A stretch of 64,000 bases of DNA, taken from assembly GCF_019649055.1 (NCBI RefSeq), contig NW_026570266.1:682001-746000 (forward strand), in the 5' to 3' direction. A program made the position numbers and the translations under genes. The notes under the pieces were generated by a model. That model worked only from the letters and a program-made list of their open reading frames with translations, was not told the origin of the DNA and searched no databases. Shown here piece by piece: positions 1-10,254 of the stretch. The stretch's first letter is position 1. Every line of letters begins with the position of its first letter. Source of the stretch: Paramacrobiotus metropolitanus (Eukaryota; Tardigrada; Eutardigrada; Parachela; Macrobiotidae).

Positions 1-543
1 GCCGTACTGCAGCCAATCTTGCTGGCAGTGACCTATTTACGCATAATGTGCTCGATTTATCTAGTAATTTGAAGCGCGAAAGTGATCCGCGTACAATGCC
101 TCTCGATGCCATCCATAGGCGGTCGTTCAACTCGCAAAAAAAATCCAGTGACATGAGAAAAAAGTGGCATTGTTACCAGTAATTGGGGACTACACGCGGC
201 CCATGTTCAAAATGACGTTTATCTACTTCTGGGGAAAGCATTGCAGAACAGAACGACACTTCTATTAATTTGTGTGTAGCATAACGTACGTATGTAGTAT
301 TAACTATTAGTCTATTACCAAAATACCGTAATGTAGTTATTTCTGTGTCTCGTTTGATCACCACTAGGCATCTCTGTCCAAAGTACCGTACAACTCGGTA
401 CATGGTACAACTTTTTATGCGTTTTGAATGAATGGTTTTTTTACTATGTTTTTACTACGTTTTTCCCCTTTAAATACGGTATTTGGTATGTTACCGTATT
501 TTACACATGTTACTTAATTACTTGATATAGGTACACTAATTTG
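1..543. other. AT-rich flank without a gene
   Basis: No coding signal is seen. A segment around 95-150 resembles one around 6630-6690 (shared core CGATGCCATCCATA followed by a G/C-rich turn and GTTCAACTC), so the two are copies of a short dispersed repeat of unknown type. Confidence 0.5.
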
Positions 544-573
544 GTACGAGGCAAGTGTCCCTTAAATTAATAG

Positions 574-601
574 ACGCGTTTTGCCTTACGCGTTTTGCCT
601 T
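574..601 (+). repeat. 14-bp perfect tandem duplication at LINE 5' junction
   Basis: ACGCGTTTTGCCTT occurs twice back to back (574-587 and 588-601). The first copy is the inner end of the fold-back terminal repeat, the second precedes the LINE ORF1 fragment. It may be the target duplication or a template-switch scar of the LINE insertion. Confidence 0.75.
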
Positions 602-894
602 CTGACGTCCGAATCGTGAAAAAATTAACAAGCAAATCTGAGTTTGTTAAAACGTGTGCCCTAGTGTTCGAAACGTCAGCCGAAGGATGCGAGTTTCTTG
701 AAAAAACTGGTAGCATAAGGTTCGATTTTTCAGTGTGCCCAGTAGAACGTTTTGTCGTGAGATGTTACAACTGTGATCATGCCGGCCACGTAGCAAAATT
801 CTGTAAGAGTCCTGATCGACGTAATATCAATAACAGTACTGATGGCGTGGGTTCTAATGGAGCCGGCGATCTAGCCAGTTCAAAAAACCTCTGA
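595..894 (+). pseudogene. LINE ORF1 C-terminal fragment with CCHC zinc knuckle
   Basis: Open frame of about 97 codons ending in TGA at 892-894. It holds one retroviral-type zinc knuckle, C-x2-C-x4-H-x4-C, encoded around 762-805, preceded by a stretch resembling the RRM-like part of LINE ORF1 proteins. ORF1 proteins bind the element RNA and act as chaperones in retrotransposition. No ATG start is present and the frame begins at the junction with the inverted repeat, so the N-terminal part is missing. Confidence 0.7.
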
Positions 895-962
895 ATTTTC
901 TAAAGTGTAATAATAAAAATTCTGACAACAATGGCCGCTTAAGACATTTTCGAAAAATCACT

Positions 963-2432
963 GTGAAATGCTCCAACATAAATAGTATTTATTCAAAACA
1001 CGATAATGTAAAACAGTTTTGTTCGGTTTCGGATGTGATTGGCTTAACGGAGACCTGGGACAAAGAGGTTTATTGCGATAGTTTATTTGCAGATTTACGG
1101 AGTTTCAATGTTTTTCGGAAAAGTCGTAAATCGGATAATCATGGTGGTGTTGCTTTAATTTTGCGGAAAAAGTTTAAAGGTTTTAGACGTACTGATCTTG
1201 ATCACGATAAATTGGAGATCATATTTGTTGAATCAGCGGTACTTGGCTGTTTGTTTGGTGTGTTTTACGCGCCTCCCAGATCTAAGGCTTTGGCAGTGCC
1301 AATGCTTGTGGAGCATTTGCAAGAAAACTTTTCAGTTGAGTTACGCAATAAACTTGTGCTTATGGGTGATTTTAATTTGCCGGATATTTGTTGGAAAACG
1401 CTGAGTGCGCCAACTGGTGCCTCACAAATTCTTTTGAGTTCGTTAAAAGAGTTTAATTTTCGCCAGATAATTGATTTTCCGACTAGAGAAAACAACATCC
1501 TTGATCTTTGCATTGTTTCTACCTACCGTTTGATCACGGATGTACAAAGTGTGTCCCCTCCGTCTGAATCTAATGACCATTCAGCTTTTCAATTTTATCT
1601 GTACGTCAGATCGCGGAAGTTTGAACTCGATTCTGTAAAAGAGAAATGGAACATTCCAGTAAATCAAGTTATACCTTTTCAAAACGCTATGTCTGCAACG
1701 AACTGGTCGGTTGTTCTCTCGGCGCCTGACCCATGTAGTGCTGCCATTCAGTTAGAAAACGAAATTATTAAAGTTGCGCATTCTTTCTTTGTTTTTGGTA
1801 AAAGTAACCAGAGAAAGCTGAAAAACTATCCATCTTCAATTTTAAAAATGGTAAGAAAGCGAAACAGACTATATCGGAAATTTATTAACGAAAAATATCC
1901 AGTAAAAAAAGAACGTGCGAAATTACTCTGGAAAGAATCTTCGAGAAAGGCCAGTTCTCTGTTAAAAGCCCACAGCAGGCATAGCGTTTTAGAAGTAGCG
2001 ACATCAACTCGTAATAACCCGAAGAAGTTCTGGCAGTACATACAGCGCTGCGTAGACAAAAGGTCACTTCCACCTTTAAAATGCCCAGCCGGACAGATTT
2101 TGTTTTCTGATGCAGAAAAAGCCAATAAATTTAACGAGGTCTTTCTGCAATCGCAGAACAGCTGCGATAACCATTGTTCTTCGTTGCAGTCACGCGTGGA
2201 AAAAACACCAGTTGATTTTGCAGTTACAGACGAACAAGTACTGCTTGCGCTAGAGCAATGCAATTTTTCATCATCAACTGGGCCTTTTAAATTCTCAAAT
2301 TCTTTACTGAAAGCATGCGGTAAAACAGTTGTTGTTCCTTTAATGCTTTTGTTTAACTTGTGCATTAAATGTTCGTCATTTCCTGTCGTGGAAAACGTTT
2401 TTCGTAATGCCGTTGCCAAAACATTCGTGTGA
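963..2432 (+). CDS. LINE AP-endonuclease domain and RT linker (5' part of pol)
   Basis: Encodes the apurinic-type endonuclease that nicks target DNA for target-primed reverse transcription. Visible motifs in order: NINSIYSK (catalytic Asn), GLTETWD, NHGGVALI, a FYAPPRS loop, GDFNLPD, and the terminal SNDHSAF with the catalytic Asp-His. A Lys/Arg-rich linker follows, then the start of the RT domain (CNFSSSTGPFKF). The frame ends at TGA 2430-2432, in the middle of what should be RT motif 0, and the RT continues in another frame from 2407. No ATG at the start; the upstream limit is set by the previous stop. Confidence 0.85.
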   Translation: MKCSNINSIYSKHDNVKQFCSVSDVIGLTETWDKEVYCDSLFADLRSFNVFRKSRKSDNHGGVALILRKKFKGFRRTDLDHDKLEIIFVESAVLGCLFGVFYAPPRSKALAVPMLVEHLQENFSVELRNKLVLMGDFNLPDICWKTLSAPTGASQILLSSLKEFNFRQIIDFPTRENNILDLCIVSTYRLITDVQSVSPPSESNDHSAFQFYLYVRSRKFELDSVKEKWNIPVNQVIPFQNAMSATNWSVVLSAPDPCSAAIQLENEIIKVAHSFFVFGKSNQRKLKNYPSSILKMVRKRNRLYRKFINEKYPVKKERAKLLWKESSRKASSLLKAHSRHSVLEVATSTRNNPKKFWQYIQRCVDKRSLPPLKCPAGQILFSDAEKANKFNEVFLQSQNSCDNHCSSLQSRVEKTPVDFAVTDEQVLLALEQCNFSSSTGPFKFSNSLLKACGKTVVVPLMLLFNLCIKCSSFPVVENVFRNAVAKTFV

Positions 2433-3837
2433 CCAAACGGCTGTAAACAATTATCGCCCAATTGCAATGTTACATCCAATATCTAAAATTTTTGAGCGCT
2501 GTATTGCTAATTTTTTAAGGGATTTTCTTGAAATGAACGGTTTATTAACTGACAGTCAATTTGGCTACCGAGCTAAGCGAAGTACTGAGTTGCAATGTTT
2601 ATTGTTTACTAAGTTTGCAGAAGATTTTATTGAGCATGGGTATGAGGTCGATGCGCTTTTCTTTGATTGTTCGAAAGCATTCGATAAAGTTGACCATTCC
2701 TCAATAATCCAAACGCTGCGATCGTTCGGTGTTCCAAACAGCATAATAAATATTTTAGACAGCTATCTGAAAGAGCGTCGGCAGATTGTTGTTGTTAGTA
2801 ATACTTTTTCTGAGTGTGGAATAGTTACCAGTGGCGTACCACAAGGCTCCATTCTAGGTCCAATTCTCTTCCTTTGCGTTATTAACATATTGGCAAGTGT
2901 TTTACGCAATAATAGCAAAATTTTTATGTTTGCGGATGACGTATTTTTGTGCAGGGCAATTATTGCACACGATGACTGTTCAAAATTCCAGGACGATGTG
3001 ACCTCCCTTTTCGAAGCCGCACGGAGTCAGCGTTTAACTTTTAATCCCAAAAAATCTGTTCACATGAGGTTTTCAAAAAAACGTAGTCTGAGTAACGTGC
3101 CTAAGTACTACCTCGACAGCGTTGAAATCGAACATCATATGGTGTCGAAATACCTGGGTGTTTATGTAGACCGCAAATTGCGATGGAATGAGCATACCGA
3201 CAGTATATGTGTAAAAATCAGGAAACGCATAGGGTACATATTTTCTCTTTTCGGGCGTTACGATTCAGCAGCACTAATTTGTCTGTTTAAAGCTCTTGTT
3301 CTTCCGCTTTTTGACTACTGCAGTCCAGTGGTACGGCCTCATTCAAAAGTCAGCAGAGATGCGCTTGAAAAGTGTGTATCAAAATTTTTGAAGGGGTTAC
3401 GACTAGGCAGTGCGCGTGAAGATTATCACGGTCGTTTACGAGAGTGTGGGTGGGATTCTGTAGAGTTGAGGCGTGTGAAACATTCTCTGATCATGACATA
3501 CAAATTATGGTTTGGAGCTGTACCTTTTGGTGATTGTTTCTACGTGCGGTATGAACCCGTTACTGCCGCTGATTCTATTGCAGGAAATACACGACATGCT
3601 GATCGCATGTCCCGTCATCCGTACCCGATTGAACCAGCAAAAACGACCTTCTGTGGAACAACTGTTGCTGCAAGCGAAGAATCGTTCGCAAGTTGGACTG
3701 CCAAACTGTGGAACGAACTGGACTTGGATGCATCAGCTTATCGCTCTGTGCTGACCTTTCAGAAAACCCTCGACGAAGTTCAGTGGAAAGACGTTCAGTG
3801 GATCAGAGATAATTTTTCAAAAGAGTTTTTTTCGTGA
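2407..3837 (+). CDS. LINE reverse transcriptase (3' part of pol)
   Basis: About 476 residues. RT signatures in order: NNYRPIAM, DSQFGYRAKRST, FFDCSKAFDKVDH (first catalytic Asp), SGVPQGSILGP, FMFADDVFL (catalytic FADD) and KYLGVYVDRKLRW, followed by a thumb/C-terminal region. It overlaps the endonuclease frame by 26 nt in a different phase. Homology across the overlap suggests a 1-nt insertion in the TTTTT run near 2400. Stop is TGA 3835-3837, followed by the 3' UTR. Confidence 0.9.
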   Translation: MPLPKHSCDQTAVNNYRPIAMLHPISKIFERCIANFLRDFLEMNGLLTDSQFGYRAKRSTELQCLLFTKFAEDFIEHGYEVDALFFDCSKAFDKVDHSSIIQTLRSFGVPNSIINILDSYLKERRQIVVVSNTFSECGIVTSGVPQGSILGPILFLCVINILASVLRNNSKIFMFADDVFLCRAIIAHDDCSKFQDDVTSLFEAARSQRLTFNPKKSVHMRFSKKRSLSNVPKYYLDSVEIEHHMVSKYLGVYVDRKLRWNEHTDSICVKIRKRIGYIFSLFGRYDSAALICLFKALVLPLFDYCSPVVRPHSKVSRDALEKCVSKFLKGLRLGSAREDYHGRLRECGWDSVELRRVKHSLIMTYKLWFGAVPFGDCFYVRYEPVTAADSIAGNTRHADRMSRHPYPIEPAKTTFCGTTVAASEESFASWTAKLWNELDLDASAYRSVLTFQKTLDEVQWKDVQWIRDNFSKEFFS

Positions 3838-4590
3838 CTTAATACAGATTTTGTCGTAGCTTTGATATGCACAATGTTTTACTTGTACTTTTGCGTACCG
3901 GTTAATATTGTTTTCAGCGTTATTGTTGGTGTTTTTACTTGAATTGTCTATAGGTCTTGATTAGGAGCGATTCCTTGTACCTGTAGACTTTAAGCAATAA
4001 ACCCTAAACCATAAATTGACAACCTTGACTGCACTGTGCGAACCTGGCAGCCACCATGGGTTGGCAGCGTGTAACACAAATGGTGACTGCATTGCTCCCA
4101 TTGACTTCGACGACTCATCTTAACCTCAATCACAACTACAAACTAACATTCCAAATGATGGAGAAAAAATTTGGGAATTTTTTGGTACCTAGCAAGTAAG
4201 TTTTCATGGCAAGCAAAGAAAGTTATGAACGTTTATGGTTTCTCGTAGACATAGCATAGGATCCTCTTCAACGGCTCTTCACTTTGAACCTTATGCTACA
4301 TATGTCTACGAGGAACCACAAACGTTCATAACTTTCTGCTACCATAGCTACTATATGTAAAAAATTCCCTGATTTTTTCCCACCATTTGGAACATAAGTT
4401 TGTAGGTTCGGTTGAGGTTTTTTGCGAGTGTGAGTGCCAACTTACTTTAACGTTACGTCAATGGCAGCAATGCAGTCAACCGTTTATTATACGCTGCCAG
4501 CCCATGTGAACTGACAGGTTCACACACTGCGTCTGTCAAATTATGTAAGGCAAAACGCGTCTATTAATTTAAGGGACACTTGCCTCGTAC

Positions 4591-5025
4591 TAGTTGTACG
4601 AATTCGGATAGAAGTGCACCAATTCAGTATTTCTCCCGATCGCACTGTACCTATATTCAGCGATTTATAAAGAAGCATGGTCATCTACTGAAAACCTTGC
4701 ATAAAATCCTTAGAAGTATGTGCAGTTTTAATTTTAAAGATTTCGTAAATAGGCCGATTGCAGTAATACAATGATTCTTATTACTTTTTTTCACGAATTT
4801 ACAGCGAATTAAAAAGGTAGCGAAATAATTTTAGTACTGTAACTAATTAAAAAAAATATGTGAGGAATGCGAAATAAATCATTTATGTTTTTAATAAGTG
4901 AGTACAATCAAAGAAGAATTACTGAGGCTGATTTCAAGGTAAACTCGTGACAGTTCACCACAAACTTTGCATTTTAAGATGGACATACATAATACCGAAT
5001 TAACAGTCGCAATTTAATGTTGCAT
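4591..5025. other. No gene seen
   Basis: AT-rich spacer between the fold-back element and the 3' end of the minus-strand ORF that follows. Short open frames show no family resemblance. It probably includes the 3' UTR of that ORF. Confidence 0.5.
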
Positions 5026-5865
5026 TCAGTAGTACCCGAACCTGCAAGTACTTCCACTAGATGTAACCGGGGGAAGTTGTGCTTCTTCAACTGCTGTCAG
5101 GGAACCGCCTTCCCCCATTTGTACACCAGGCCCGTACGACGTCACATCCACCTCCAGAGTGCAGGTCTCGAACTGCACAACGGTGGGCGTGACGGCGATA
5201 CTGTAGCAGGGATTTCCATTGGTGGACAGCGTTACACCACTGCCAACCGGCGGCGTCTGGATGCCAATATAGCTACAGGGCGACGATGTACTGTCACTAT
5301 CAACTACCGTACCAACAACAGCCCTACGGACACGGGTCACTGCATCATCGACAGTAGCACCCGACGTCGGCTGGTTGACAGCTAACAGTGCTTTAGGCAC
5401 TTCCGGCTCCTTAAATCCATATACACCGTCTACTGTCACAGTGCTGTAGCTTGTAACCACGGTGAGTATGAACATGGAATTGACAACGGTTTCCGTGAGG
5501 GTGGTTGAAAGTGTAAGGCAAGGCGGCACGCACACCGTGGGCGAACAGGTTGTCACGGTCTCGGTGATCTTTCGCCAGCGCGTGCTGATGTGACAAGTAG
5601 ATGGCGCTGCGGTGCTGGAACTGCTGGTAGGCGTGGGTTGGATGCAACGGCTGCAGGTGCTCTTCGGAGTGTACACGTGCTGGCCGCGCCATCGTGCTGG
5701 TCCGTCACCGGATCCGGGAGCGGCGTAATACGGCGAGGTCGTCGGCGTCCACTGGGGGATTTTTAATGGGACTTTTGCGGGTTGGTGGGGAGCGTAGTAG
5801 GCGTTACCCAGTGCCATTCCTGGCTGAATGCGATAATCGTCCACATTTTCTCTGTATCGGGGCAT
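5026..5865 (-). CDS. Unrecognised Thr/Ser/Pro-rich 279-residue protein
   Basis: Single open frame from ATG at 5865 to a stop at 5026. The first ~60 residues are rich in Tyr and Pro; the middle is rich in Ser/Thr with a Cys-Pro cluster (CSPTVCVPPC) and repeated T-E-T-V stretches; a basic VRRA follows. The C-terminal third alternates hydrophobic and Thr/Val residues, suggesting beta structure. There is no N-terminal signal peptide. GC content is higher than the flanks, as expected of coding sequence. I do not recognise a family. It could also be one long exon of a larger gene. Confidence 0.55.
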   Translation of the reverse strand: MPRYRENVDDYRIQPGMALGNAYYAPHQPAKVPLKIPQWTPTTSPYYAAPGSGDGPARWRGQHVYTPKSTCSRCIQPTPTSSSSTAAPSTCHISTRWRKITETVTTCSPTVCVPPCLTLSTTLTETVVNSMFILTVVTSYSTVTVDGVYGFKEPEVPKALLAVNQPTSGATVDDAVTRVRRAVVGTVVDSDSTSSPCSYIGIQTPPVGSGVTLSTNGNPCYSIAVTPTVVQFETCTLEVDVTSYGPGVQMGEGGSLTAVEEAQLPPVTSSGSTCRFGYY

Positions 5866-7769
5866 TATGTTGGACTGGCCACCCTAGGAAGTCATTTGAC
5901 TTTATTCAAAGGCGAAAAAGAAGCCGGTGGAATGCTCCGAAGTCTTAACTTAAGCAAATCGCTGAGTTTTAAAACTTGGACATTATGGTCAACAACGTAC
6001 TGAATGCGCAATCTGGGCAACTGCTGCGAAGAGAAAAAGTGTTTCGCTTCGAGATGTCATCGTTTTACCGGATGCTTACTACGGAGATACCAAATGCCAC
6101 AATGAAAAGAGAAACTTAGAGAAAGACGCACACTTGCAGTAAAAAAATTCAAGAAAACGGCACAACAGTAAATACAGCAATTCGGAGCCGCTAATAACGG
6201 GAGAATAGTGTAGTTTTCCCGATAATTCGCTAATTATTGCTGTACAGAGTACGTAGTACAGATACTAGTACTATAGTCCTGCTGCTGGTGTGTTGCGTGA
6301 CAAACAACATTATACACAAATTAAACCACATCTTCAGTGCTGTACATGTACAACCGTTCACAACCAGTACCGGTAGTTGCTCCTGCTGCAGTACGTCTTC
6401 TGACTCTTATCTAACAAGTTTTACCTAACCGTCAGGATCTGCTCTACTTCTCGGCAAATGGCAGGGGGCATGGAAAGCGACATATGTACTACTATACGTT
6501 AGTAATTGTCGAGTTACTCACGTTATACGTTAGTAATTGGACAATTTAATTGTACAGCGCTCGGCAAGTGGTGTACGTTAATTTTTGCTGCTGCCTCCTT
6601 ATGGGGCATTTATTCGCAGAAATCATCCACAATGCCTCCTCGATGCCATCCATACGCGCTCGTTCAACTCAAACGAACAATCCAACGGCATGGAGAAAAA
6701 ATCTTCAAAGTGGGACTGCGACACTTGTCGAGGCCGAAGATCAAACCGACGACGATTGCCTAGCTGTGTACAACGTTTGGGCGCACTGCGAACACAGCGG
6801 TGTTGGAGCACTAGCAGTATACTACTGTACCTTTCTCTCTGACTGTACTACTGTATGCTAGAATAGCGATCATGAATGTATCGCCGGTCGGCATCTCGAT
6901 ATCCGCGTATAGTAAATGAAACGAACAAAATTATAATAAAATTACAAAATTATTTATTTGATGGATTAGTACAATGCGGTTAGCGGTTCTGCAAATTTTC
7001 GAAAAAATTTGAATGGATATGATAATAATATTAATGATTCTGTTCTTCTTGCTTAATTTGCTTAATTAAATTCTTAATTTAATTTTTAATACCACTTGCA
7101 TTCAGATACAGTCCGAGTATGAAGAACAATTTGACATTAAAGCAAAGTAACATTAAGTTTTAAAATTGATTGATTTTTTGTGATTAACGCAACACACACA
7201 ACACACACGATTAAATTCATAATATTACATTTAATTTAATCAGTTGCATGCGCGACGGGGAGGAGTTACGACTGTAGCGTACGAAGTACGTACACGAACA
7301 CCGTACAAGTTCAATATCGATTGCTTCTGTGGCAAATTAAACTGGAAGCCCTTTAGGATTCTCTGTTACACATCATAGCTAGACAGCATCCGTGTACAGA
7401 GATTTACCAATATGCGCCGATATATTCTACTCTAATCCAACGCGGAAGCACTCGGTCGCCTACATACAACCAGAGAGAGAGCGGCGGTTACGTCACTATG
7501 CAGCCATTACATCAGTCATAATTTTGACTCATCGGAAAAACATCTCCCAAATCGTCTGACACATTTTTCATGATTTTTTCCCGTCATATTATGGCTGTTG
7601 TCAACATGCAGCCAGCGTGAATGTTTTTCTTTTTTTCCATTGCCGTTTTATTAACGCCTCATTTACCTCACTGAAAATTCTCACACTTTTTGATCTGCCA
7701 TTTAAGGATTTTATTTGGAATATTTTTTTACTTTCTTCTGCGTGTTTATTCACGTTTTTGGCGTCCACC
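5866..7769. other. Intergenic, no supported gene
   Basis: Several short ORFs in different frames near 6500-6860 overlap each other and have no family features. The region holds one copy of the short dispersed repeat (about 6630-6720, related to 95-170). The last few hundred bases presumably contain the MINDY promoter, but no clear TATA element was picked out. Confidence 0.5.
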
Positions 7770-8298
7770 ATGGATTTAGACGCTCCTCCGCCATCATCGT
7801 CATCCGACCCACCCGAATCTAAACCCGAGGAATACATCATCCCCATCGCCATCCTCACGACAAATTTCCACGAGGAACTGGCGAAAACATCCGCAGATGA
7901 TGCGGAGAGTGTGTGCGTGGTGCCCGATGTGGATACAGTGGGAGAACGGGGCGCCCCGAATCTTCCCGCATCAGTTGTGGATCTTCTCCCCTCCCCGTCA
8001 TCCCCCTGTGATCAGGCCCCTGCAGTCGAGAGTCTTTCAGCAGAAAATCAGGAAACGACGGAGAAAGGGGAGGCAGGGGGGACGCCGAGGTCTCAGGGGG
8101 GTTCCCAGCTGCCTCCGGGATGTGTGATGCAGGAGTCGGTGTGTGGGGTGTTGCTGGAGGAGAGACTGATCTCCGTGATGAGACTGTGAAGGATCAGGAG
8201 GGCAGTGTGATAAAGGAGGTCGGGAGGGTGGAGAGTGTCGACGTGGGGGTTCCTGGATCCGGGGAGAGTGATGTGCCTGCGCCCAGTAAACCTCCTCG
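7770..8298 (+). CDS. Probable first coding exon of the MINDY-type gene (disordered N-terminus)
   Basis: The ATG at 7770 lies in a strong context (CCACCATGG) and opens an acidic, Pro/Ser-rich low-complexity frame (MDLDAPPPSSSSDPPES), typical of the disordered N-terminus of MINDY-1/2 proteins. The exon ends at a GTGAGT donor at 8299 in phase 2, matching an acceptor before 10255. However, the ATG frame stops at TGA 8187-8189. The frame that reaches the donor is a different one, open from about 8012 to 8298. Either one frameshift (sequence error or mutation, about 8010-8185) or a small unrecognised intron separates them. Confidence 0.5.
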
Positions 8299-9139
8299 GT
8301 GAGTGACTAGGAAATTCATTTAGCAGCGTTATTATTGAATGTTAGGTCCAGTTAGGATGTTTTTTTTGACATCATTTTATTTTTGATTCTGTCATCGAAG
8401 TTTATTTTTTGTTTAATTTTGTAAGCATTTAATTTTGTAGTAAATTTTGTTAATTTTGTAAACGTATTTTTAATTTATTTTTTAATTTGATAGTCAGATT
8501 TCTTTATTTACGTGCACGAATAAGTATTGATTTTGTTTTTTCCGAATATAAATGAGTTTTGTTTTGTTATTTGCTGACATTTTGCTGCTAGGCAAATCCC
8601 AAATGAATTTTTCGCCGCGAATTTGGCCCGTTGACTGAATTATTTTAATCCAAGTGGTTTGATGGTTTTTGACTTGTTAAAAGCCAAGCTTTTGGAGTTC
8701 AAATCTGTTAAATTAGGTACAGTAAATTCAGTTACGTAAAGCAGTAAATACATAATTTAGGTTAAACTTTATATAACTACCTACAAAAAATCTGATAATT
8801 ATACGAGTAGTTAAGTTACGCAAATTAAATTCTGGTTAATATATATTATCAGAAAGTTAAATTTATTACAGAATTAATATTTTGAAAAATCAGAACAATA
8901 ATCAAATAAATTGAATTAGCATTTGCAGTTAAGTCTGCTTAATAAAATTTTAACAGCGTTCTAGATGACACGATGATTGTGAATAACAGCTTCAACGTAG
9001 AATAGTGGCTTGGATTCGACGAACCAATCGTTACCAAGGCCGAAAATACATCCGAAAATAATACAAAATCTACGTAGTTACGATAAGCACGCATATTCAT
9101 TTTTTTTAATCAATCTTCTGAAAACCCGTTTGTTTAGTT

Positions 9140-9735
9140 AACTGAATTTGGGATGGGGTCAAATACGCTAATAATAAAATACTTGAAAACTCAAATGGCA
9201 AAAATCGTCAGTGATAAATTCCAGTTTTTTTATTGGTTATTGGAAAATTAATAAAGTCGTGATAACTGTATCGCATCAAATTCGCTAATAATACGAAGCC
9301 GCTGAAAATAAAATATCGCAGATTAACTCAAAATAACTGAATATTAAAATGATAAAATTCATTGATAAAATTCCGAAAATGAATCATATTTAAATTTTGT
9401 TTAATTAAATTCCACTGGTGAACAATCGATTTCTCGTTGTACCTACCTGACTAGCAGTGCGTAAAATATTTCCGTAAAATAACTGAAATTAAAATGGCAA
9501 AATTCGTTGATAAAATAACAAAAATTAATCGTAATTATTATTAAGTTGTTGAACTAAAACGCACTGCTGAACAATCAATTTCTCCTCGTACTTGTATCGG
9601 ATTCAAATTCGCTAATAATACGAAATAACTAAAAATAAAATATCGGAAATTAACCTAAAATAACTGAAAATTAAAATGGCAAAATTCGTTGATAAAATTC
9701 CGAAAATAAATCATAATTAAATTTGATTTTTATTT
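9140..9735 (+). repeat. Diverged AT-rich tandem repeats in intron 1
   Basis: Phrases such as CGCTAATAATACGAA, ATAACTGAAAATTAAAATGG and AAATTCGTTGATAAAAT recur at about 9160, 9290, 9480 and 9610, with another partial copy at about 10157-10230. The repeat unit is roughly 130-190 bp. The last copy is separated from the others by a retroelement fragment at 9849-10140. Confidence 0.65.
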
Positions 9736-9848
9736 GGCAACAGCCTGTACTCAATGACAAGAAGCCTTCGCAAATTTAAACTAATTAAAATGATTGAATT
9801 TTAAACATTGAAAAACATCCAAAATCGTTAGTATCATTACGAGCGCGC

Positions 9849-10140
9849 AGCGTGCCCAAAACGGCCGCTGCATTTCCTCTGACTACTGCCAGGCTTAAAC
9901 GTTGTCTCAAAAAGGCCGTAGATCGAGGTTCCCCGGTTATAGTTCGCGGATCTTCCGGCCGACGAATCGAATCAGCTCCGCAAAAGACACTCCAAATGTC
10001 CCGAAAGTCTCGACTGCCAGAGGATAGAAGAGATATCCCAACTCTTCTACGAAATCGTATTTCCCGCGCTTACTGCTTTCCGCCATTTGGGCTACGCTCC
10101 CGGCTTTTCTCGAGCTAGCGTTCACGTGAGACACGGCCAC
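9849..10140 (-). pseudogene. Retroelement C-terminal domain fragment (copy 1)
   Basis: Minus-strand translation gives LFYPLAVETFGTFG followed, after a frame change, by FLRQRLSLAVVRGNAAAVLG. This is the same C-terminal signature as the longer copy at 41116-42351. It lies within intron 1 of the MINDY-type gene, antisense to it, and is interrupted by frame breaks. Confidence 0.75.
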
Positions 10141-10254
10141 GGTGTCCCAGCATTTGTTGAAATTAAATTAAATTTTGTTGAATTAAATTGCACTGGTGCA
10201 GTCGATTTCTCTTCGTGCTTGACTTGCAGTTGCAGTACGTATTCTCCGTTGTAG

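Larger units (their letters stand above)
602..4010 (+). mobile_element. APE-type non-LTR retrotransposon (LINE), nearly full pol region
   Basis: Order on the plus strand: a zinc-knuckle ORF1 fragment, an AP-type endonuclease, a reverse transcriptase, then a short 3' UTR with an AATAAA signal near 3991 and an A-rich end (CCCTAAACCATAAA). The arrangement is that of Jockey/CR1-group LINEs. ORF1 is 5' truncated and the pol reading frame is broken once near 2400, so this copy is probably inactive unless recoding or sequence error explains the break. Confidence 0.88.
544..4590. mobile_element. Fold-back/TIR element interrupted by a LINE
   Basis: A perfect 46-bp inverted repeat bounds this interval: 544-589 and 4545-4590, both starting GTACGAGGCAAGTGTCCC when read inward. 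Interior palindromic arms are visible at about 4011-4260 and 4300-4544. For example, a block reading TATGAACGTTTATGGTT near 4225 has its complement near 4320. The left terminal repeat is separated from its arm by the LINE: the sequence that should follow it (ATAATTTGAC on the right side) resumes as ATAAATTGAC at about 4011. Removing the LINE leaves a fold-back element of roughly 630 bp. No transposase is present, so this is a non-autonomous element. Superfamily not determined. Confidence 0.8.

Noticed and set aside
5017-5385. Plus-strand ORF of 122 codons
   Set aside because: It lies antisense to the longer 279-codon minus-strand frame, which has better composition; treated as its shadow.
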